DNA of 64,000 bases from Hyphomicrobiales bacterium. GTDB lineage: Bacteria > Pseudomonadota > Alphaproteobacteria > Rhizobiales > Rhizobiaceae. Below are positions 33,657 to 43,407 of the stretch, one piece after another. The DNA lies in contig UBNQ01000013.1 in the NCBI GenBank assembly GCA_900466875.1, positions 183,096-247,095 on the forward strand, written 5' to 3'. Both the position numbers and the translations under genes were made by a program. The notes below the pieces were generated by a model. That model made no database searches. It was not told the DNA's origin and saw only the letters and a program-made list of their open reading frames with translations. Position 1 is the first letter of the stretch. Each line of letters begins with the position of its first letter.

Positions 33657-34499
33657 TCAGAGCTCCGTCGCCAGTACAGCCGTTTCAAAGCTCAACCCGT
33701 CATACGCCGGCTCCACATGCTTTGGTGTCTCGTCCATCACAGTTTGATAGTCGAGCGGAATATGCATATGCGTGAGAATGGCATGTTTGGCGCCAAGGCG
33801 TGAAATCCAGTCCAGCGCCTGTTCCAGAGACAGATGGCTTGGATGGCGCGTATATTGCAGCGCGTCGATGATCAGGACATCGAGCCCTAAAAGTCGCTCG
33901 ATGCTATCAGCCGGGAAATCGCTGACATCGGTGCAATAAGCGACATCGCCGATCCTGAAGCCGAGTGAATGAGCCTCGCCATGGGCCTGCATATGAGCCC
34001 GAAAACGAATCTTTCCGCCGGCGCCATTGACAACGATGTCGTCGTCCAGATTGTCGATCTGCATCGGCGTCACGATCGGCGGATAATTTCCGCCGGGCGG
34101 CGTTTCCAGGCAATAACCGAAACCCTGCCGGATCCGCTCCATAGTCAGCGGATCGGCGTATATCGGTATCCGCCGTCTCTGCAGGAGAACATAACCGCGC
34201 AGGTCGTCGATACCGTGCAGATGGTCGGCATGGGCATGCGTATAGAGAACCGCATCGATCCGCGGCACCTTGTTCGCGATCATCTGCTCACGGAAATCCG
34301 GACCGGTATCGATGGCCACCACCGTGCGACCGCCATCAGGCGCGATCTGCTCGATCAGAAAAGCGGCACGTGTCCGTCGGTTCTTCAGATTTTCGGGATC
34401 GCAATCACCCCAGTCGCCATTCAGCCTCGGCACGCCGGGAGACGACGAGCAGCCGAGAATGGTGAACCGCCTGCGGTATCCGGTTGCGACCTCTGGCAC
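33657..34499 (-). CDS. Metallo-beta-lactamase fold hydrolase (PhnP-like)
   Basis: The 280-residue product has the metal-binding motif YTHAHADHLHGIDDLR, a later DVAYCTDVSDFP segment and a LTHMHIPLDY His pair. It resembles PhnP-type phosphodiesterases. The start is GTG. It overlaps or abuts tatD by a few bases, and the two are commonly adjacent after metG in rhizobia. Confidence 0.85.
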   Translation of the reverse strand: MPEVATGYRRRFTILGCSSSPGVPRLNGDWGDCDPENLKNRRTRAAFLIEQIAPDGGRTVVAIDTGPDFREQMIANKVPRIDAVLYTHAHADHLHGIDDLRGYVLLQRRRIPIYADPLTMERIRQGFGYCLETPPGGNYPPIVTPMQIDNLDDDIVVNGAGGKIRFRAHMQAHGEAHSLGFRIGDVAYCTDVSDFPADSIERLLGLDVLIIDALQYTRHPSHLSLEQALDWISRLGAKHAILTHMHIPLDYQTVMDETPKHVEPAYDGLSFETAVLATEL

Positions 34500-34501
34500 G
34501 C

Positions 34502-35284
34502 CTACAGCCTCGGCATCTTGGAGAAGCAGCGGAAGGCATTGTCCGTCGTGATCGTCGCTATTTCGTCGTAGCTCACGCCGTGAACCTCGGCCAGAACCTC
34601 GGCGGTATTGACCACGTATGACGGCTCGTTGCGCTTGCCGCGCCAGCGTTTTGGCGCGAGATACGGTGCGTCGGTTTCCACCAGCAGACGATCCTTTGGC
34701 ACGGTCCTGGCGATATCGCGAATATCCTGCGATTTCGGGAAGGTCAGGATTCCGGAAAAGGAGACGTAACCGCCAAGTTCGGCACCGACGCGGGCGAGGT
34801 CTGGTCCGGCCGAGAAGCAGTGCAGGATGAAAGGGAAGGCCCCCTTCCCGCTTTCCGCAGTCAGGATCTCGATCATGTCCTCATCGGCGCTGCGGCTGTG
34901 GATGACGAGCGGAAGTTTTGTTTCGCGCGCAGCCTCGATATGCCGGATCAGCCCGGTCTTCTGGTCGGCGGGCGTTTGCGTGTCGTAAAAATAGTCGAGA
35001 CCTGCCTCGCCGATCGCAACGATCTTGTCGTGTGAATTGGCAAGCCGGATCAGCTCTTCCGCCTGAATGTCCAGCTCTTCACCGGCATTGTTCGGGTGCG
35101 TGCCGACCGAGCAGAAGACCGACGGGTATTTTTCCGCAATCGCCAGAATCGTGCCGAGCTTCTTCACCCGCGTCGAGATCGTCACCATCTGCGCAACGCC
35201 GGCTTGATGCGCCCGCTCGACGAGCTGGTCGCGCTCCTCGTCGAAATCGGCAAAATCCAGATGGCAATGGGTATCGATCAGCAT
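34502..35284 (-). CDS. tatD: TatD family metal-dependent DNase
   Basis: The 260-residue TIM-barrel product starts MLIDTHCHLDFADFDEERD (metal-binding HxH), and has GEAGLDYFYD, LVIHSRSADED and ETDAPYLAPKRWRGKRNEP motifs. TatD proteins are 3'-5' exonucleases of metal-dependent hydrolase type. I chose the ATG at 35284. It lies 2 bases from the next gene and 75 bases after metG. Confidence 0.92.
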   Translation of the reverse strand: MLIDTHCHLDFADFDEERDQLVERAHQAGVAQMVTISTRVKKLGTILAIAEKYPSVFCSVGTHPNNAGEELDIQAEELIRLANSHDKIVAIGEAGLDYFYDTQTPADQKTGLIRHIEAARETKLPLVIHSRSADEDMIEILTAESGKGAFPFILHCFSAGPDLARVGAELGGYVSFSGILTFPKSQDIRDIARTVPKDRLLVETDAPYLAPKRWRGKRNEPSYVVNTAEVLAEVHGVSYDEIATITTDNAFRCFSKMPRL

Positions 35285-35358
35285 AGACACGTTATTCAAA
35301 CCTTGGCGTCAATATGTAGAGCGGCCCGGAAGACGTTTCCGGGCAGTCGGTGGTTGTC

Positions 35359-36912
35359 TCAGGCCTCGGGCGCGACATAACGCGGGAAGACAGGCGCGGG
35401 CGCTTCAAGCACCGTGCCGGGTGTCAATCGGCCCGCTTCGCCGAGTGCCGAAAAATCACGTGCATCTGCCGAAGCTGCAACAAGATCGAGCAGCTTGGTC
35501 GCGGAATCCGGCATGAACGGCTGCAGCAGGATGGCGATCTGGCGCACGACCTCGGCCGTGACATAAAGAACCGTGCCCATCCGCTCCGGATCGGTCTTCT
35601 TCAGCGCCCAGGGCTGCTGGCCGGCGAAATACCGGTCCGTTTCGGAGACGACGGCAATGATCGCGGCCAGCGCCTTGTGGATCAACTGCTTGTCCATCTC
35701 CTCGCGGCAAATGGCGATCAGCGCATCGGCGGAGCTAAGCATCTCGCGGTCGGCATCCGTCAGGTCTGCCGGTGTCGGGATCTGGCCGTCGCAGTTCTTG
35801 ACGATCATCGACAGCGAACGGCTAGCAAGATTGCCGATACCATTGGCGAGGTCGGCATTGATGCGAATGCCGATTGCTTCCTCGCTGCAGAAACCATCCT
35901 GGCCGAACGAGATTTCGCGCATCAGGTAATAACGGATCGCATCCAGGCCGAAATGCTCGATCAGCTCGAACGGATCAAGCACGTTGCCGAGCGATTTCGA
36001 CATTTTCTCGCCACCCTTGGCCAGCACGAAGCCATGCGCATAGACGCGCTTTGGCAGCGGCAGGTTCGCAGACATCAGGAAGGCCGGCCAGTAGACCGTA
36101 TGGAAGCGGATGATATCCTTGCCGATGATATGCGCATCCGCCGGCCAGAATTTTGCCCGCGGACCGTTTTCGTCAGTCAGAAGGCCGGTTGCGGTCACAT
36201 AGTTGGTCAGCGCGTCGACCCACACATACATGACATGCTCGGGATCGTTGGGCACCTTGACGCCCCAGTCGAAGGTCGTGCGCGAGATCGACAGATCCCT
36301 CAGGCCCGACTTGACGAAGGAGATGATTTCATTGCGACGTTCTGCAGGACCGATGAAATCGGGCTGGTCCTCGTAAAGCTTCAGAAGCCGGTCCTGATAG
36401 TCGGACAGCTTGAAGAAGTAGCTGGATTCCTCCACCCATTCTACCGGCGTGCCCTGCGGACCATAACGGACGCCGTCCGGACGCACTTCCGTTTCGTCCT
36501 CGGCGTAATAGGCCTCGTCGCGCACGGAATACCAGCCGGCATAGCTGTCCTTGTAGATATCGCCATTGTCGGCCATCCGGTTCCAGATCACCTGGCAGGC
36601 CTCGTGATGGCGCGGCTCGGTGGTGCGGATGAAATCGTCATTGGAGGCATTTAGAAGCTTGCCCATCTGACGGAACTCGGCGGAATTGCGCTCCGCCAGC
36701 TCTTCCGGCGAAATGCCTTCCTTGCGCGCCGTCTGCTGCATCTTCTGGCCGTGTTCGTCGGTACCGGTCAGGAAGAATACATCTTTTCCATCAAGGCGCT
36801 GGAAGCGCGCCATGGCATCGGTCGCGATCAGTTCGTAGGCATGGCCGATATGCGGCTTGCCGTTCGGATAGGAAATCGCGGTGGTGATGTAGAAAGGCGT
36901 CTTGTCGGACAT
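35359..36912 (-). CDS. metG: Methionyl-tRNA synthetase
   Basis: The 517-residue class I synthetase has ATP-binding motifs [10 protein letters not shown] (HIGH) and KMSKSLGN (KMSKS), plus the anticodon-binding [11 protein letters not shown] segment. It is of the shorter type without a C-terminal dimerisation domain. Confidence 0.96.
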   Translation of the reverse strand: MSDKTPFYITTAISYPNGKPHIGHAYELIATDAMARFQRLDGKDVFFLTGTDEHGQKMQQTARKEGISPEELAERNSAEFRQMGKLLNASNDDFIRTTEPRHHEACQVIWNRMADNGDIYKDSYAGWYSVRDEAYYAEDETEVRPDGVRYGPQGTPVEWVEESSYFFKLSDYQDRLLKLYEDQPDFIGPAERRNEIISFVKSGLRDLSISRTTFDWGVKVPNDPEHVMYVWVDALTNYVTATGLLTDENGPRAKFWPADAHIIGKDIIRFHTVYWPAFLMSANLPLPKRVYAHGFVLAKGGEKMSKSLGNVLDPFELIEHFGLDAIRYYLMREISFGQDGFCSEEAIGIRINADLANGIGNLASRSLSMIVKNCDGQIPTPADLTDADREMLSSADALIAICREEMDKQLIHKALAAIIAVVSETDRYFAGQQPWALKKTDPERMGTVLYVTAEVVRQIAILLQPFMPDSATKLLDLVAASADARDFSALGEAGRLTPGTVLEAPAPVFPRYVAPEA

Positions 36913-37029
36913 GGAACACTCGGAAAATGGTTTTTCGCGGCACAGCGGCGCGGGTCATGCCGCTCTTAGCGCATGTTTGGCTGATGCGAAACCCAAACTT
37001 CCTGATGGAAGGCTTTTGGCGGGCGTTCT

Positions 37030-38061
37030 CTAGGCGGCCTTTGCCGCTTCCAGGATCGACAGAAGGGTCTGTTTTTTGTCGAGATTATAGGCGGTCGAGA
37101 CTGTGATCTTCTCGACAATCTCTCTGACCAGTCTCGCCCGCCGGTCGGCAATCGCCAGTTGACCCTGCACGGCTGCGTCACGGGCCTGTTCGACCAGATA
37201 ATCGCTCAGGTGCTCGAGGAAAAAGGTGAAAATCACCTCGCTGTCCTTGCCGGAGAGCACGTCAGCGAGCCGGTGCATGGCCTTGCGCGCCGAAGGTCCC
37301 TCGCCGGTGACGATGTCGTCGAAAACGGCGATGATATCAAGCCCGCCATAGTTTTTGAGCTTCAGGGCCCGCGAGACGCTACCCTTGGCGAGCCTGCGAA
37401 CCGCCTCCTCCGTCTGGCCACCATCGAGCGATTGCCCCAGCGCCGTCAGAGCCTGGCTCAATTCGCCGTCACCGAGTGGCGACAGCTTGAGCGTCTGGCA
37501 ACGCGAGCGGATCGTCGGCAGAAGCTTGCCGGGCGCATGCGACAGAACCAGGAACATGGCGCCGCGCGGCGGTTCCTCGAGGATTTTCAGGATCGCATTG
37601 GCGGCATTCCTGTTCAGGTCATCGGCGGGATCGATGATGACGATGCGGCGATTGCCCGTGCCCGAGGTCTGCGAGAAGAAGTGCCCTGCCCGCCTCACCT
37701 CGTCGACGGTGATGGCGCTTTTGACCTTGCCGGTCTTCTCGTCAACCGGACGGCTCAGGTGCAGAATATTGTGTGAGGCGCCCGACAGGATCTGCCGGCT
37801 GATCGGCGTTGCCGGATCGGGATCCGGGATTGTCACCGGTGCGAGACCCGGTTCGGGATTGGAAAGAACATAGTTCGCAAAGCGGAAGGCAAGCGTCGCC
37901 TTTCCTATCCCTTCCGGTCCTTCGATCAGGATCGCATGATGCGATTTGCCGGTACGATAGCTGCGCACCAGAAAATCCTGCGCGTCGGAATGTCCGAAAA
38001 GCTGCGTATTGGCCGCCGGATGAATGGCGCCATCCAGGATGTTGGCTGCGGTATCGCTCAC
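37030..38061 (-). CDS. holB: DNA polymerase III subunit delta'
   Basis: The 343-residue AAA+ clamp-loader subunit has a P-loop-like [12 protein letters not shown], the [20 protein letters not shown] segment and the [15 protein letters not shown] sensor. Its start overlaps the tmk stop by 4 bases, so the pair is translationally coupled as in other Rhizobiales. Confidence 0.92.
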   Translation of the reverse strand: MSDTAANILDGAIHPAANTQLFGHSDAQDFLVRSYRTGKSHHAILIEGPEGIGKATLAFRFANYVLSNPEPGLAPVTIPDPDPATPISRQILSGASHNILHLSRPVDEKTGKVKSAITVDEVRRAGHFFSQTSGTGNRRIVIIDPADDLNRNAANAILKILEEPPRGAMFLVLSHAPGKLLPTIRSRCQTLKLSPLGDGELSQALTALGQSLDGGQTEEAVRRLAKGSVSRALKLKNYGGLDIIAVFDDIVTGEGPSARKAMHRLADVLSGKDSEVIFTFFLEHLSDYLVEQARDAAVQGQLAIADRRARLVREIVEKITVSTAYNLDKKQTLLSILEAAKAA

Positions 38062-38723
38062 GAGACCTGCTCCGTCGCGACGGCATCCTCGGTGGCGGTT
38101 TCAACCAAGGTAAAAATCTCGCCGGCGATCTCGTCTTCCGCACGGCCGGCGTCGATCACCCGGCAGCGCGTTGGTTCTGCAGCGGCGATATCGAGATAGG
38201 CCTGGCGCCGCTTTTCATGGGTCTCGACTTCCTCCTTCTCAAAACGGTCCGGCGCGTCCGTGCCGCCGCGGCGGCGTGCGCGCGCAAGGCCCGTTTCGGC
38301 GGGAAGATCGAGAATGAAGGTGAGGTCGGGCATCACGCCATTGGTCGCGATGCGCTGCAGGGCTTCGATGAAGCCAGCCTCCAGATTTCCGGTCACGCCC
38401 TGATAGACACGCGAGGAATCGACGAATCGGTCACAGAGCACGACGGCTCCCGTTTCCAGCGCCGGACGGATGACCTCTTCGATATGATCGTTCCGCGCCG
38501 CGGCAAACAGGATCGCCTCCATGCGCACACCGAAAGTCTCGGCTGCACCGCTCAGGAGAACGTGGCGAACGGCTTCCGCGCCGGGAGATCCGCCCGGTTC
38601 ACGCGTCACCAGAACATCATGACCGGCACGGCGCAGACGATCCGCGAGCCGGCGTATCTGGGTCGACTTGCCGACCCCCTCGCCGCCTTCGAAGGTGATG
38701 AATATGCCCGAACGATCTGTCAC
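38058..38723 (-). CDS. tmk: Thymidylate kinase
   Basis: The 221-residue product has the P-loop [16 protein letters not shown], the DR motif [16 protein letters not shown] and a LID-like ARARRRGG region. It phosphorylates dTMP to dTDP. It overlaps holB by 4 bases. Confidence 0.95.
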   Translation of the reverse strand: MTDRSGIFITFEGGEGVGKSTQIRRLADRLRRAGHDVLVTREPGGSPGAEAVRHVLLSGAAETFGVRMEAILFAAARNDHIEEVIRPALETGAVVLCDRFVDSSRVYQGVTGNLEAGFIEALQRIATNGVMPDLTFILDLPAETGLARARRRGGTDAPDRFEKEEVETHEKRRQAYLDIAAAEPTRCRVIDAGRAEDEIAGEIFTLVETATEDAVATEQVS

Positions 38724-38812
38724 GCGTGTCTTTGAACCTGCCTCTGTCTGACCGCCATATAGCGCATCGGCCGAAAATTCGGAACGAATTTCGGCATCAA
38801 TGGCACCTCGGC

Positions 38813-39985
38813 TTAAAGCCAGAAGAACATCAGTTCCATGAGAGCATCGCTCGCCTGCGCCCTGAGCCCCCCAGCCTCGACACCCGCTGCGGCTTCAAGC
38901 GGGATTTCACGGATCACCCTGTCGCCGGAGGAAATCCTCAGCGTAGCGATTTCGCGGCCTGCAGCGACTGGTGCGCGAAGCGGCCAATGATAGACGATCC
39001 GGCCGGACAACCGCTCCGGATTGTTTTTCGGCACGAAAATATCGACGGGTTCGCGCGTCACGAGGTCCACTCGGCTTTCGACGCCACCGTAGACGCTGGC
39101 CTGCCCGATCACCTCCCCTGCCGTGAGAACGACACGGGTCTCGAAGGAGGACAATCCCCATTCCAGAATGCGCTTGGCTTCTTCCGAGCGCTCCTTGTCT
39201 GAGGCAAGGCCGCCAAGCGCAAGGAACAGGCGCGTATTGTCCCGCGCAACCGAAGCGGCAAGCGCGTAACCCGTCCCCTCGGCAAAACCGGCGCCCAGCC
39301 CGTCGACACCCATATTGAGCGGCAGGAGCGGGTTCTTGTTGCGCTGAAAGATCTTGTTCCACTCGAAATCCGGTTGCGCATAAAGCGGATAATAATCCGG
39401 GTAGCTGCGATAGAGATGCCGAGAAAGCGTGACGAGGTCATATGCCGTGGTCCAGCTTTCCGCATAAGGAAGACCAGTGGCATTGCCGAAGGAGGAGCGG
39501 GCAAGACCGAGATCCTTCGCCCGCGCCGTCATCCGCGCCGCGAACGCACCCTCGGAACGGGCAATCCCTTCCGCGAGAATAACGCAGGCATCATTTGCAT
39601 TCTGGATGATTACGCCGCGCATCAGGGCGCCCACGGGAACCTGCGATTTCAATGCGGCAAACATCGTCGTCGTGCCGGACGGAGCCCCGCCTGTACGCCA
39701 GGCATATTCGCTGACCGGATAAAGCGTCTCGGGCGAGATCGCGCCGCTCTTCAACGCATCGAAAACGACTTCCATCGTCATCAGCTTGGCAAGCGACGCC
39801 GCCGGAAAGGACTGGTTCTCGTTGACTGCCAGAAGCACCGTGCCGGTCGCCTCTTCGACGAGATAGGCCTGCTTCGCCTTGGTCGAGAAGGTGGGCTGAG
39901 CCGCCTCCTGCGCAAGCACAGTCTCCGGCTGTTGCACCAGGATGGCAACCAGCGAAAACCCTAAAAGCAGAAAACCTCGCATCAT
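38813..39985 (-). CDS. D-alanyl-D-alanine carboxypeptidase-like protein with altered active site
   Basis: The 390-residue product has a signal peptide (residues about 1-25, ending VLAQ) and the peptidase S11 fold of low-mass penicillin-binding proteins, with a C-terminal PBP5-type domain. The S-x-x-K motif is intact (SLAK, residues 64-67). The S-x-N motif, however, reads N-A-N (129-131), and the K-T-G box reads G-A-G (231-233) in [14 protein letters not shown]. It may be a non-catalytic or modified peptidoglycan-binding relative rather than an active carboxypeptidase. ATG at 39985 follows GGGGGA. Confidence 0.8.
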   Translation of the reverse strand: MMRGFLLLGFSLVAILVQQPETVLAQEAAQPTFSTKAKQAYLVEEATGTVLLAVNENQSFPAASLAKLMTMEVVFDALKSGAISPETLYPVSEYAWRTGGAPSGTTTMFAALKSQVPVGALMRGVIIQNANDACVILAEGIARSEGAFAARMTARAKDLGLARSSFGNATGLPYAESWTTAYDLVTLSRHLYRSYPDYYPLYAQPDFEWNKIFQRNKNPLLPLNMGVDGLGAGFAEGTGYALAASVARDNTRLFLALGGLASDKERSEEAKRILEWGLSSFETRVVLTAGEVIGQASVYGGVESRVDLVTREPVDIFVPKNNPERLSGRIVYHWPLRAPVAAGREIATLRISSGDRVIREIPLEAAAGVEAGGLRAQASDALMELMFFWL

Positions 39986-40071
39986 TCCCCCGCAGTCAGT
40001 CCGATTCAAACACATGCTGGCACAGAGCCGTTTATGCTGGATAAAGAACGCGATGGCACGTCACAAAAACA

Positions 40072-40108
40072 CGTCACCCCAGAAACCTTTCGGCTTTCTG
40101 GGGTGACG
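40072..40108. terminator. Strong hairpin between rlpA and the carboxypeptidase-like gene
   Basis: A perfect 14-bp stem (CGTCACCCCAGAAA with its complement) surrounds a 9-base loop. It lies 41 bases after the rlpA stop. It has no T-run on the minus strand, so it may act as an attenuator or RNA-stability element rather than a classical terminator. Confidence 0.6.
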
Positions 40109-40148
40109 GAAAATCAGATAGGCATGGCAAAGCCAGCCGGCACAGGCA

Positions 40149-41336
40149 TCAGTATTTCTGGCCGGGCTTCGGTGGCTCGAGCAGCATGTTGCCGAACATG
40201 ACGCGCGTTACCTTGCCCTGTTGCGTTTCGCCCGCATAGGCAGTTTCGGTCGTCTGCGCTGGAACCGGCTGCTGAGCACGAGGCTTGATCTGCTGCGCCT
40301 GCTGTACTGGCTGCGCGCGCTGCACAGGCTGTGCCTTGGGCTGGCTCGCTGCGGGCGAATAGGAAGAAGCGACAATCCGCTCCTGCTGGACCGGCTTAGG
40401 CGCGGACGCAACCTTGCGCTCGCTCGGAACCGGAGCGGTGCGAGTGACAGAGGCCATCTGCGCGGTCTGCTGCTCGAACTGACGGGCAGCCGGACGCTTC
40501 GCCGAAGCGCCGCTCGGCGTGCGGCCAGCAAACGCGGCAGCAGGGACAGACGAACCGTAGCTCTGTAACTGATCGCCGAGCGGCTGGTTGGATGCCACCA
40601 TGACGCCGCTTGCAATCTGGCCACCGGGATTGAACGACGGCAGGCGGTCGCCCTTGCGGACGTAGGATGCCATCAGGAACGGCATGTCTTCGCCATCCAT
40701 CCGCGCACGGCCCATATACTGCACGTTGACGCGGCCGGTGCCGGTCTGCTTGATGTCGATCAGCTCTGCGGTCTTGTCCGATACATCGATGATGCGACCG
40801 GCGTGATACGGTCCGCGATCGTTGACGCGAACGACAACCGACGAGCCTGTGTCGAGATTGGTGACGCGTGCATAGCTTGGCAGCGGAAACGTCGGATGTG
40901 CGGCGGAAAGATGCGAGCTGTCATAGACTTCGCCATTGGCCGTGAGACGACCATGGAATGCCGAACCGTACCAGGATGCAAGACCCGACTTGTTATAGTT
41001 GGAGTCTTCCTTGGGCACATAGGTCTTGCCCTTCACCTCGTAAGGCTGGCCGACCATGAACCTTCCGCCGCCCTTCGGAACCGGCTTGCCATCGGAGACA
41101 ACCCGCGGACTGGCCTTCACGCCATATTCCGACTCGGCAAAATATTCCTTGCCGTGGCTCTTCTTCTTCGGAGCTTCCGCCGTCTTCGTCGAGGCACAGG
41201 ATGCCATCGTCGCGCACATTACGCTGATCCCCAGCCATTTCGACCAGAGGGAAAGTTTGCCGCCACTCAAACTCAAAACTCGTTCGTCCCTATCGTACTG
41301 TGCGAATATGAACCGGAGCCTCGCCACCCGTCCCAT
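40149..41336 (-). CDS. rlpA: RlpA-like septal ring lytic transglycosylase
   Basis: The product has a lipoprotein signal with lipobox-like MASC, a double-psi beta-barrel domain (GLASWYGSAFHGRLTANGE and RVTNLDTGSSVVVRVNDRGP) and a long Gln/Pro/Ala-rich C-terminal linker ending without a clear SPOR domain. RlpA cleaves denuded glycan strands at the septum. The start is uncertain: I give the in-frame ATG at 41336; a later TTG nearer the signal is possible. A CtrA-type site lies about 120 bases upstream. Confidence 0.8.
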   Translation of the reverse strand: MGRVARLRFIFAQYDRDERVLSLSGGKLSLWSKWLGISVMCATMASCASTKTAEAPKKKSHGKEYFAESEYGVKASPRVVSDGKPVPKGGGRFMVGQPYEVKGKTYVPKEDSNYNKSGLASWYGSAFHGRLTANGEVYDSSHLSAAHPTFPLPSYARVTNLDTGSSVVVRVNDRGPYHAGRIIDVSDKTAELIDIKQTGTGRVNVQYMGRARMDGEDMPFLMASYVRKGDRLPSFNPGGQIASGVMVASNQPLGDQLQSYGSSVPAAAFAGRTPSGASAKRPAARQFEQQTAQMASVTRTAPVPSERKVASAPKPVQQERIVASSYSPAASQPKAQPVQRAQPVQQAQQIKPRAQQPVPAQTTETAYAGETQQGKVTRVMFGNMLLEPPKPGQKY

Positions 41337-41456
41337 TCGCAACCACAGCCCTGCCCGAACGCAATCATTCAGGCTCAATATTGGACAGGTTTTGCTTTGT
41401 TCGTGGCGGAAATGCGAACAAAATCTGTGGAGTGGTTAAAATACAACGACTTATGG

Positions 41457-41471
41457 TTAATGAGTGATTAA
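41457..41471. promoter_or_regulatory. Candidate CtrA binding site upstream of rlpA
   Basis: TTAATGAGTGATTAA is a perfect TTAA-N7-TTAA site, preceded by GG. It lies in the roughly 340-bp gap between rlpA and tRNA-Ser, where I see no gene. Confidence 0.5.
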
Positions 41472-41678
41472 GAATGCAAAATATACTTTCGTTTCAATAC
41501 GGGACATGCCGAATTCTATACTCATTCTTAACCTACGATAACCGCCAGCCCGGTCAAGAATCACATACTGGCGAGGTCGCGCTCGCCCTAAAGAAGACCT
41601 CACGTCCGGCTTGGCGTCCCGATCCAGCAGCAGTCGCCGTTGACGGAACGATCAAGGGACGATAAAGCGCAACGGTTC

Positions 41679-41768
41679 GGAAGAGTGGCCGAGTGGTTTA
41701 AGGCAACGGTCTTGAAAACCGTCGTGCGGGGAACCGTACCGTGGGTTCGAATCCCACCTCTTCCGCCA
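41679..41768 (+). tRNA. tRNA-Ser (anticodon UGA)
   Basis: The acceptor stem GGAAGAG pairs with CTCTTCC, followed by a G discriminator and an encoded CCA. The anticodon loop CTTGAAA carries TGA (41713-41715), reading UCA Ser codons, and a long variable arm typical of tRNA-Ser is present. Its 3' end doubles as the attachment site of the adjacent element; the gene itself is intact. Confidence 0.95.
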
Positions 41769-41770
41769 TC
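41755..41770. repeat. attL of the integrated element
   Basis: The 16 bases CACCTCTTCCGCCATC cover the 3' end of tRNA-Ser and recur exactly at 59608-59623. They mark the left junction of the element. Confidence 0.88.
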
Positions 41771-41809
41771 GACATTGATTTTGTTGAATAATTTCCGAAA
41801 AATATCTTT

Positions 41810-41823
41810 TTCGTCATACACCA
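41810..41823 (+). repeat. Left copy of 14-bp repeat near attL (possible integrase arm site)
   Basis: TTCGTCATACACCA occurs here, 39 bases inside attL, and again in the same orientation at 59515-59528, 79 bases inside attR. This placement suits integrase arm-type binding. Confidence 0.5.
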
Positions 41824-41956
41824 AGAATCCGCTAGGCGCGCGTTTGTGTCCTGCGGAATGGATGAGAAAGACTCTGACCTACTATGAATGGCGACCTGCT
41901 CATCGTGATTCTATGGATTGCTTATGTGGTGGGTGCACTAGCCGGTCCCCCCGGCT

Positions 41957-42157
41957 GTGATGCACACTCTTCTCAAAGATCATCGAAAGATGGGAGATTT
42001 GGCTGAGATAGGCACATTTGCCTACATTTTCGCACTACTCCTGATTGGCGCAGTGTTGGCTGCGGGCGCGGTTCTCATCGCCCTCATCATATTTGTTGTC
42101 GGCACGCTCCTCTGGATTGCGAGCCTGCGGTTTTATTGGGACATCGAGGAGCGATGA
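41957..42157 (+). CDS. Small membrane protein, up to 66 aa
   Basis: A single long hydrophobic stretch (FAYIFALLLIGAVLAAGAVL and onward, probably two helices) ends in a polar FYWDIEER tail. The start may be GTG at 41957, ATG at 41960 or ATG at 41990; none has a strong ribosome site. It is the first gene inside the element. Confidence 0.45.
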   Translation: MMHTLLKDHRKMGDLAEIGTFAYIFALLLIGAVLAAGAVLIALIIFVVGTLLWIASLRFYWDIEER

Positions 42158-42281
42158 AAACGAGAAGGCTTCGTGAAGCTAACTAAAGGGCTTCGGTAGA
42201 GCGACGGTTTCGCGCTCAAGTTATGCAAGCTGCGCTGTTTCAGACAATTCATGCGTCTCGTGATTCTTCTACTTCACGCTC

Positions 42282-42329
42282 AAGCCCGTCCTTCGGAACA
42301 TCTCCGGAGCGGCGGGCTTTCTTTTTTTC
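42282..42329 (+). terminator. Intrinsic terminator inside the element, left end
   Basis: AAGCCCG (42282-42288) pairs with CGGGCTT (42313-42319), with an inner TCCTTCGG/CCGGAG stem, and is followed by TTTCTTTTTTT. Confidence 0.6.
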
Positions 42330-42362
42330 GTGGTGAGCGGATGCCATGGTCGTGGAGGCTAG

Positions 42363-42545
42363 CGCTTCACTGACGTCACAATAATGGCTCTCGCCAGCTG
42401 CACCATTGCCGAGATTGCGGCGGTGACAGAACATAGCTCGAAGGACGTCAGTCGGATTCTTGACGTGCATGATCTCGGCGGCAGAGAGACGCTAACTCGC
42501 CGAGCAATTGAAAAGCTGGAGGCGGCGGACAAACCTGAGGCATGA
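42363..42545 (+). pseudogene. C-terminal remnant of a tyrosine recombinase
   Basis: The frame after a stop at 42360-42362 reads ...TIMALASCTIAEIAAVTEHS, then SKDVSRILDVHDLGGRETL, and ends in AIEKLEAADKPEA. This closely follows the end of rhizobial phage integrases (consensus like AGCT-PEIA-ITGHS... ILD-HYL). Upstream catalytic domains are absent, and the nucleophile Tyr position appears as Asp (H-D-L for H-Y-L). It is therefore a dead fragment of a different integrase from the one at 58101. An ATG at 42384 could start a 53-residue peptide. Confidence 0.65.
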
Positions 42546-42628
42546 CAAAGTTAACCAGAGACTAATTGCCCACTCGACTTAAGCGAGCAGCTCTGATTTT
42601 CTCCCCTTCCGGGCCAAAGGGGATTTCC

Positions 42629-43111
42629 ATGATTAGAAAAATCGCAGCGTCAATGATGCTGGCGGCAACGCTTGCTGGTTGCCAGACGCAATACCAAGAG
42701 ATGAGTTTCACCGGAGGCGTATCGGCGCAGGCTATTACGAGCGATACATATAGGATCGTATCTCGCGGCAATGGATATACCGACGCCACGACTGTGCAAG
42801 ACTACTCATTGCTGAAGGCTGCGGAGACGGCGCTAAGCACTGGCAACACCCATTTCCTACTGTTGTCTGGCAGTGACGCGACGCGAAATGAGGTCGGACA
42901 AACGTCTGGCTATATGCAGACCAACGTGTATGGCAATACCGCCTACAGTACATACACGCCTGGAGTGACCTACAACATCGTCAAGCCTGGCCAGGATCTG
43001 ATCGTCAAGCTTTTCAATTCGGGCAAGGGGCAGGTCCCGGCGGGAGCCTTTGCCGCGCAGGACGTGTACAACAACATAAGCCCGCGCGTGGTCCGTCCCA
43101 AGAAAACATAG
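42629..43111 (+). CDS. Small lipoprotein (CC0125/CC1285-like)
   Basis: The 160-residue product has a lipoprotein signal with the lipobox LAGC (Cys about residue 18), then a repeated polar domain with FTGGVSAQAITSDTYRIVSR and TGNTHFLLLSGSD. It resembles the CC0125/CC1285 family of alphaproteobacterial lipoproteins and should sit in the outer membrane. ATG at 42629 is chosen over an upstream TTG because it starts the signal peptide. Confidence 0.65.
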   Translation: MIRKIAASMMLAATLAGCQTQYQEMSFTGGVSAQAITSDTYRIVSRGNGYTDATTVQDYSLLKAAETALSTGNTHFLLLSGSDATRNEVGQTSGYMQTNVYGNTAYSTYTPGVTYNIVKPGQDLIVKLFNSGKGQVPAGAFAAQDVYNNISPRVVRPKKT

Positions 43112-43257
43112 CTCTTGCAATCGTCGGGTTGTACCGCTGCATGTTCTTTCGTACTATGCCATCGCGTTCTCGTGGGGACGAGTGTGGCCGGAGCGCGCGT
43201 GGTGCAGCTCTGGCCGCTTCCCACGGAACCAATTAAGGCCGCACGCATTATGCCAGC

Positions 43258-43322
43258 GTCGCGAGAGCCGCCCCCGTCCCCCGACCGAGTTTAAGTCCCC
43301 CTCGAACTCAAGCTCTCGCGAC
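43258..43322. repeat. 65-bp inverted-repeat structure
   Basis: GTCGCGAGAGC (43258-43268) pairs perfectly with GCTCTCGCGAC (43312-43322). An inner GAGTT/AACTC stem (43287-43291 with 43305-43309) nests inside. It lies in a gap of about 300 bp between the lipoprotein and the next small operon; no gene is seen there. Confidence 0.6.
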
Positions 43323-43377
43323 ACCCCATCATTTGAGGCCAGTTCGAATTACGATTGACTTTCTGCGTTCACCGTGA

Positions 43378-43392
43378 GAACAAAAAGAGAAC
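43378..43392. promoter_or_regulatory. Candidate LexA (SOS) box in the element
   Basis: GAACAAAAAGAGAAC is an exact GAAC-N7-GAAC match, 15 bases upstream of the start of the first gene in a run of small plus-strand genes. It is the third such perfect site noticed in the window; the other two control recA and uvrA/ssb. Confidence 0.6.
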
Positions 43393-43407
43393 GCAATGGA
43401 GGTGCAG

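Noticed and set aside
41600..41824. Minus-strand frame of 74 codons over the tRNA (GGIRTHGTVPRTTVFKTVALNH)
   Set aside because: It is the antisense translation of tRNA-Ser, a well-known false protein in annotations.
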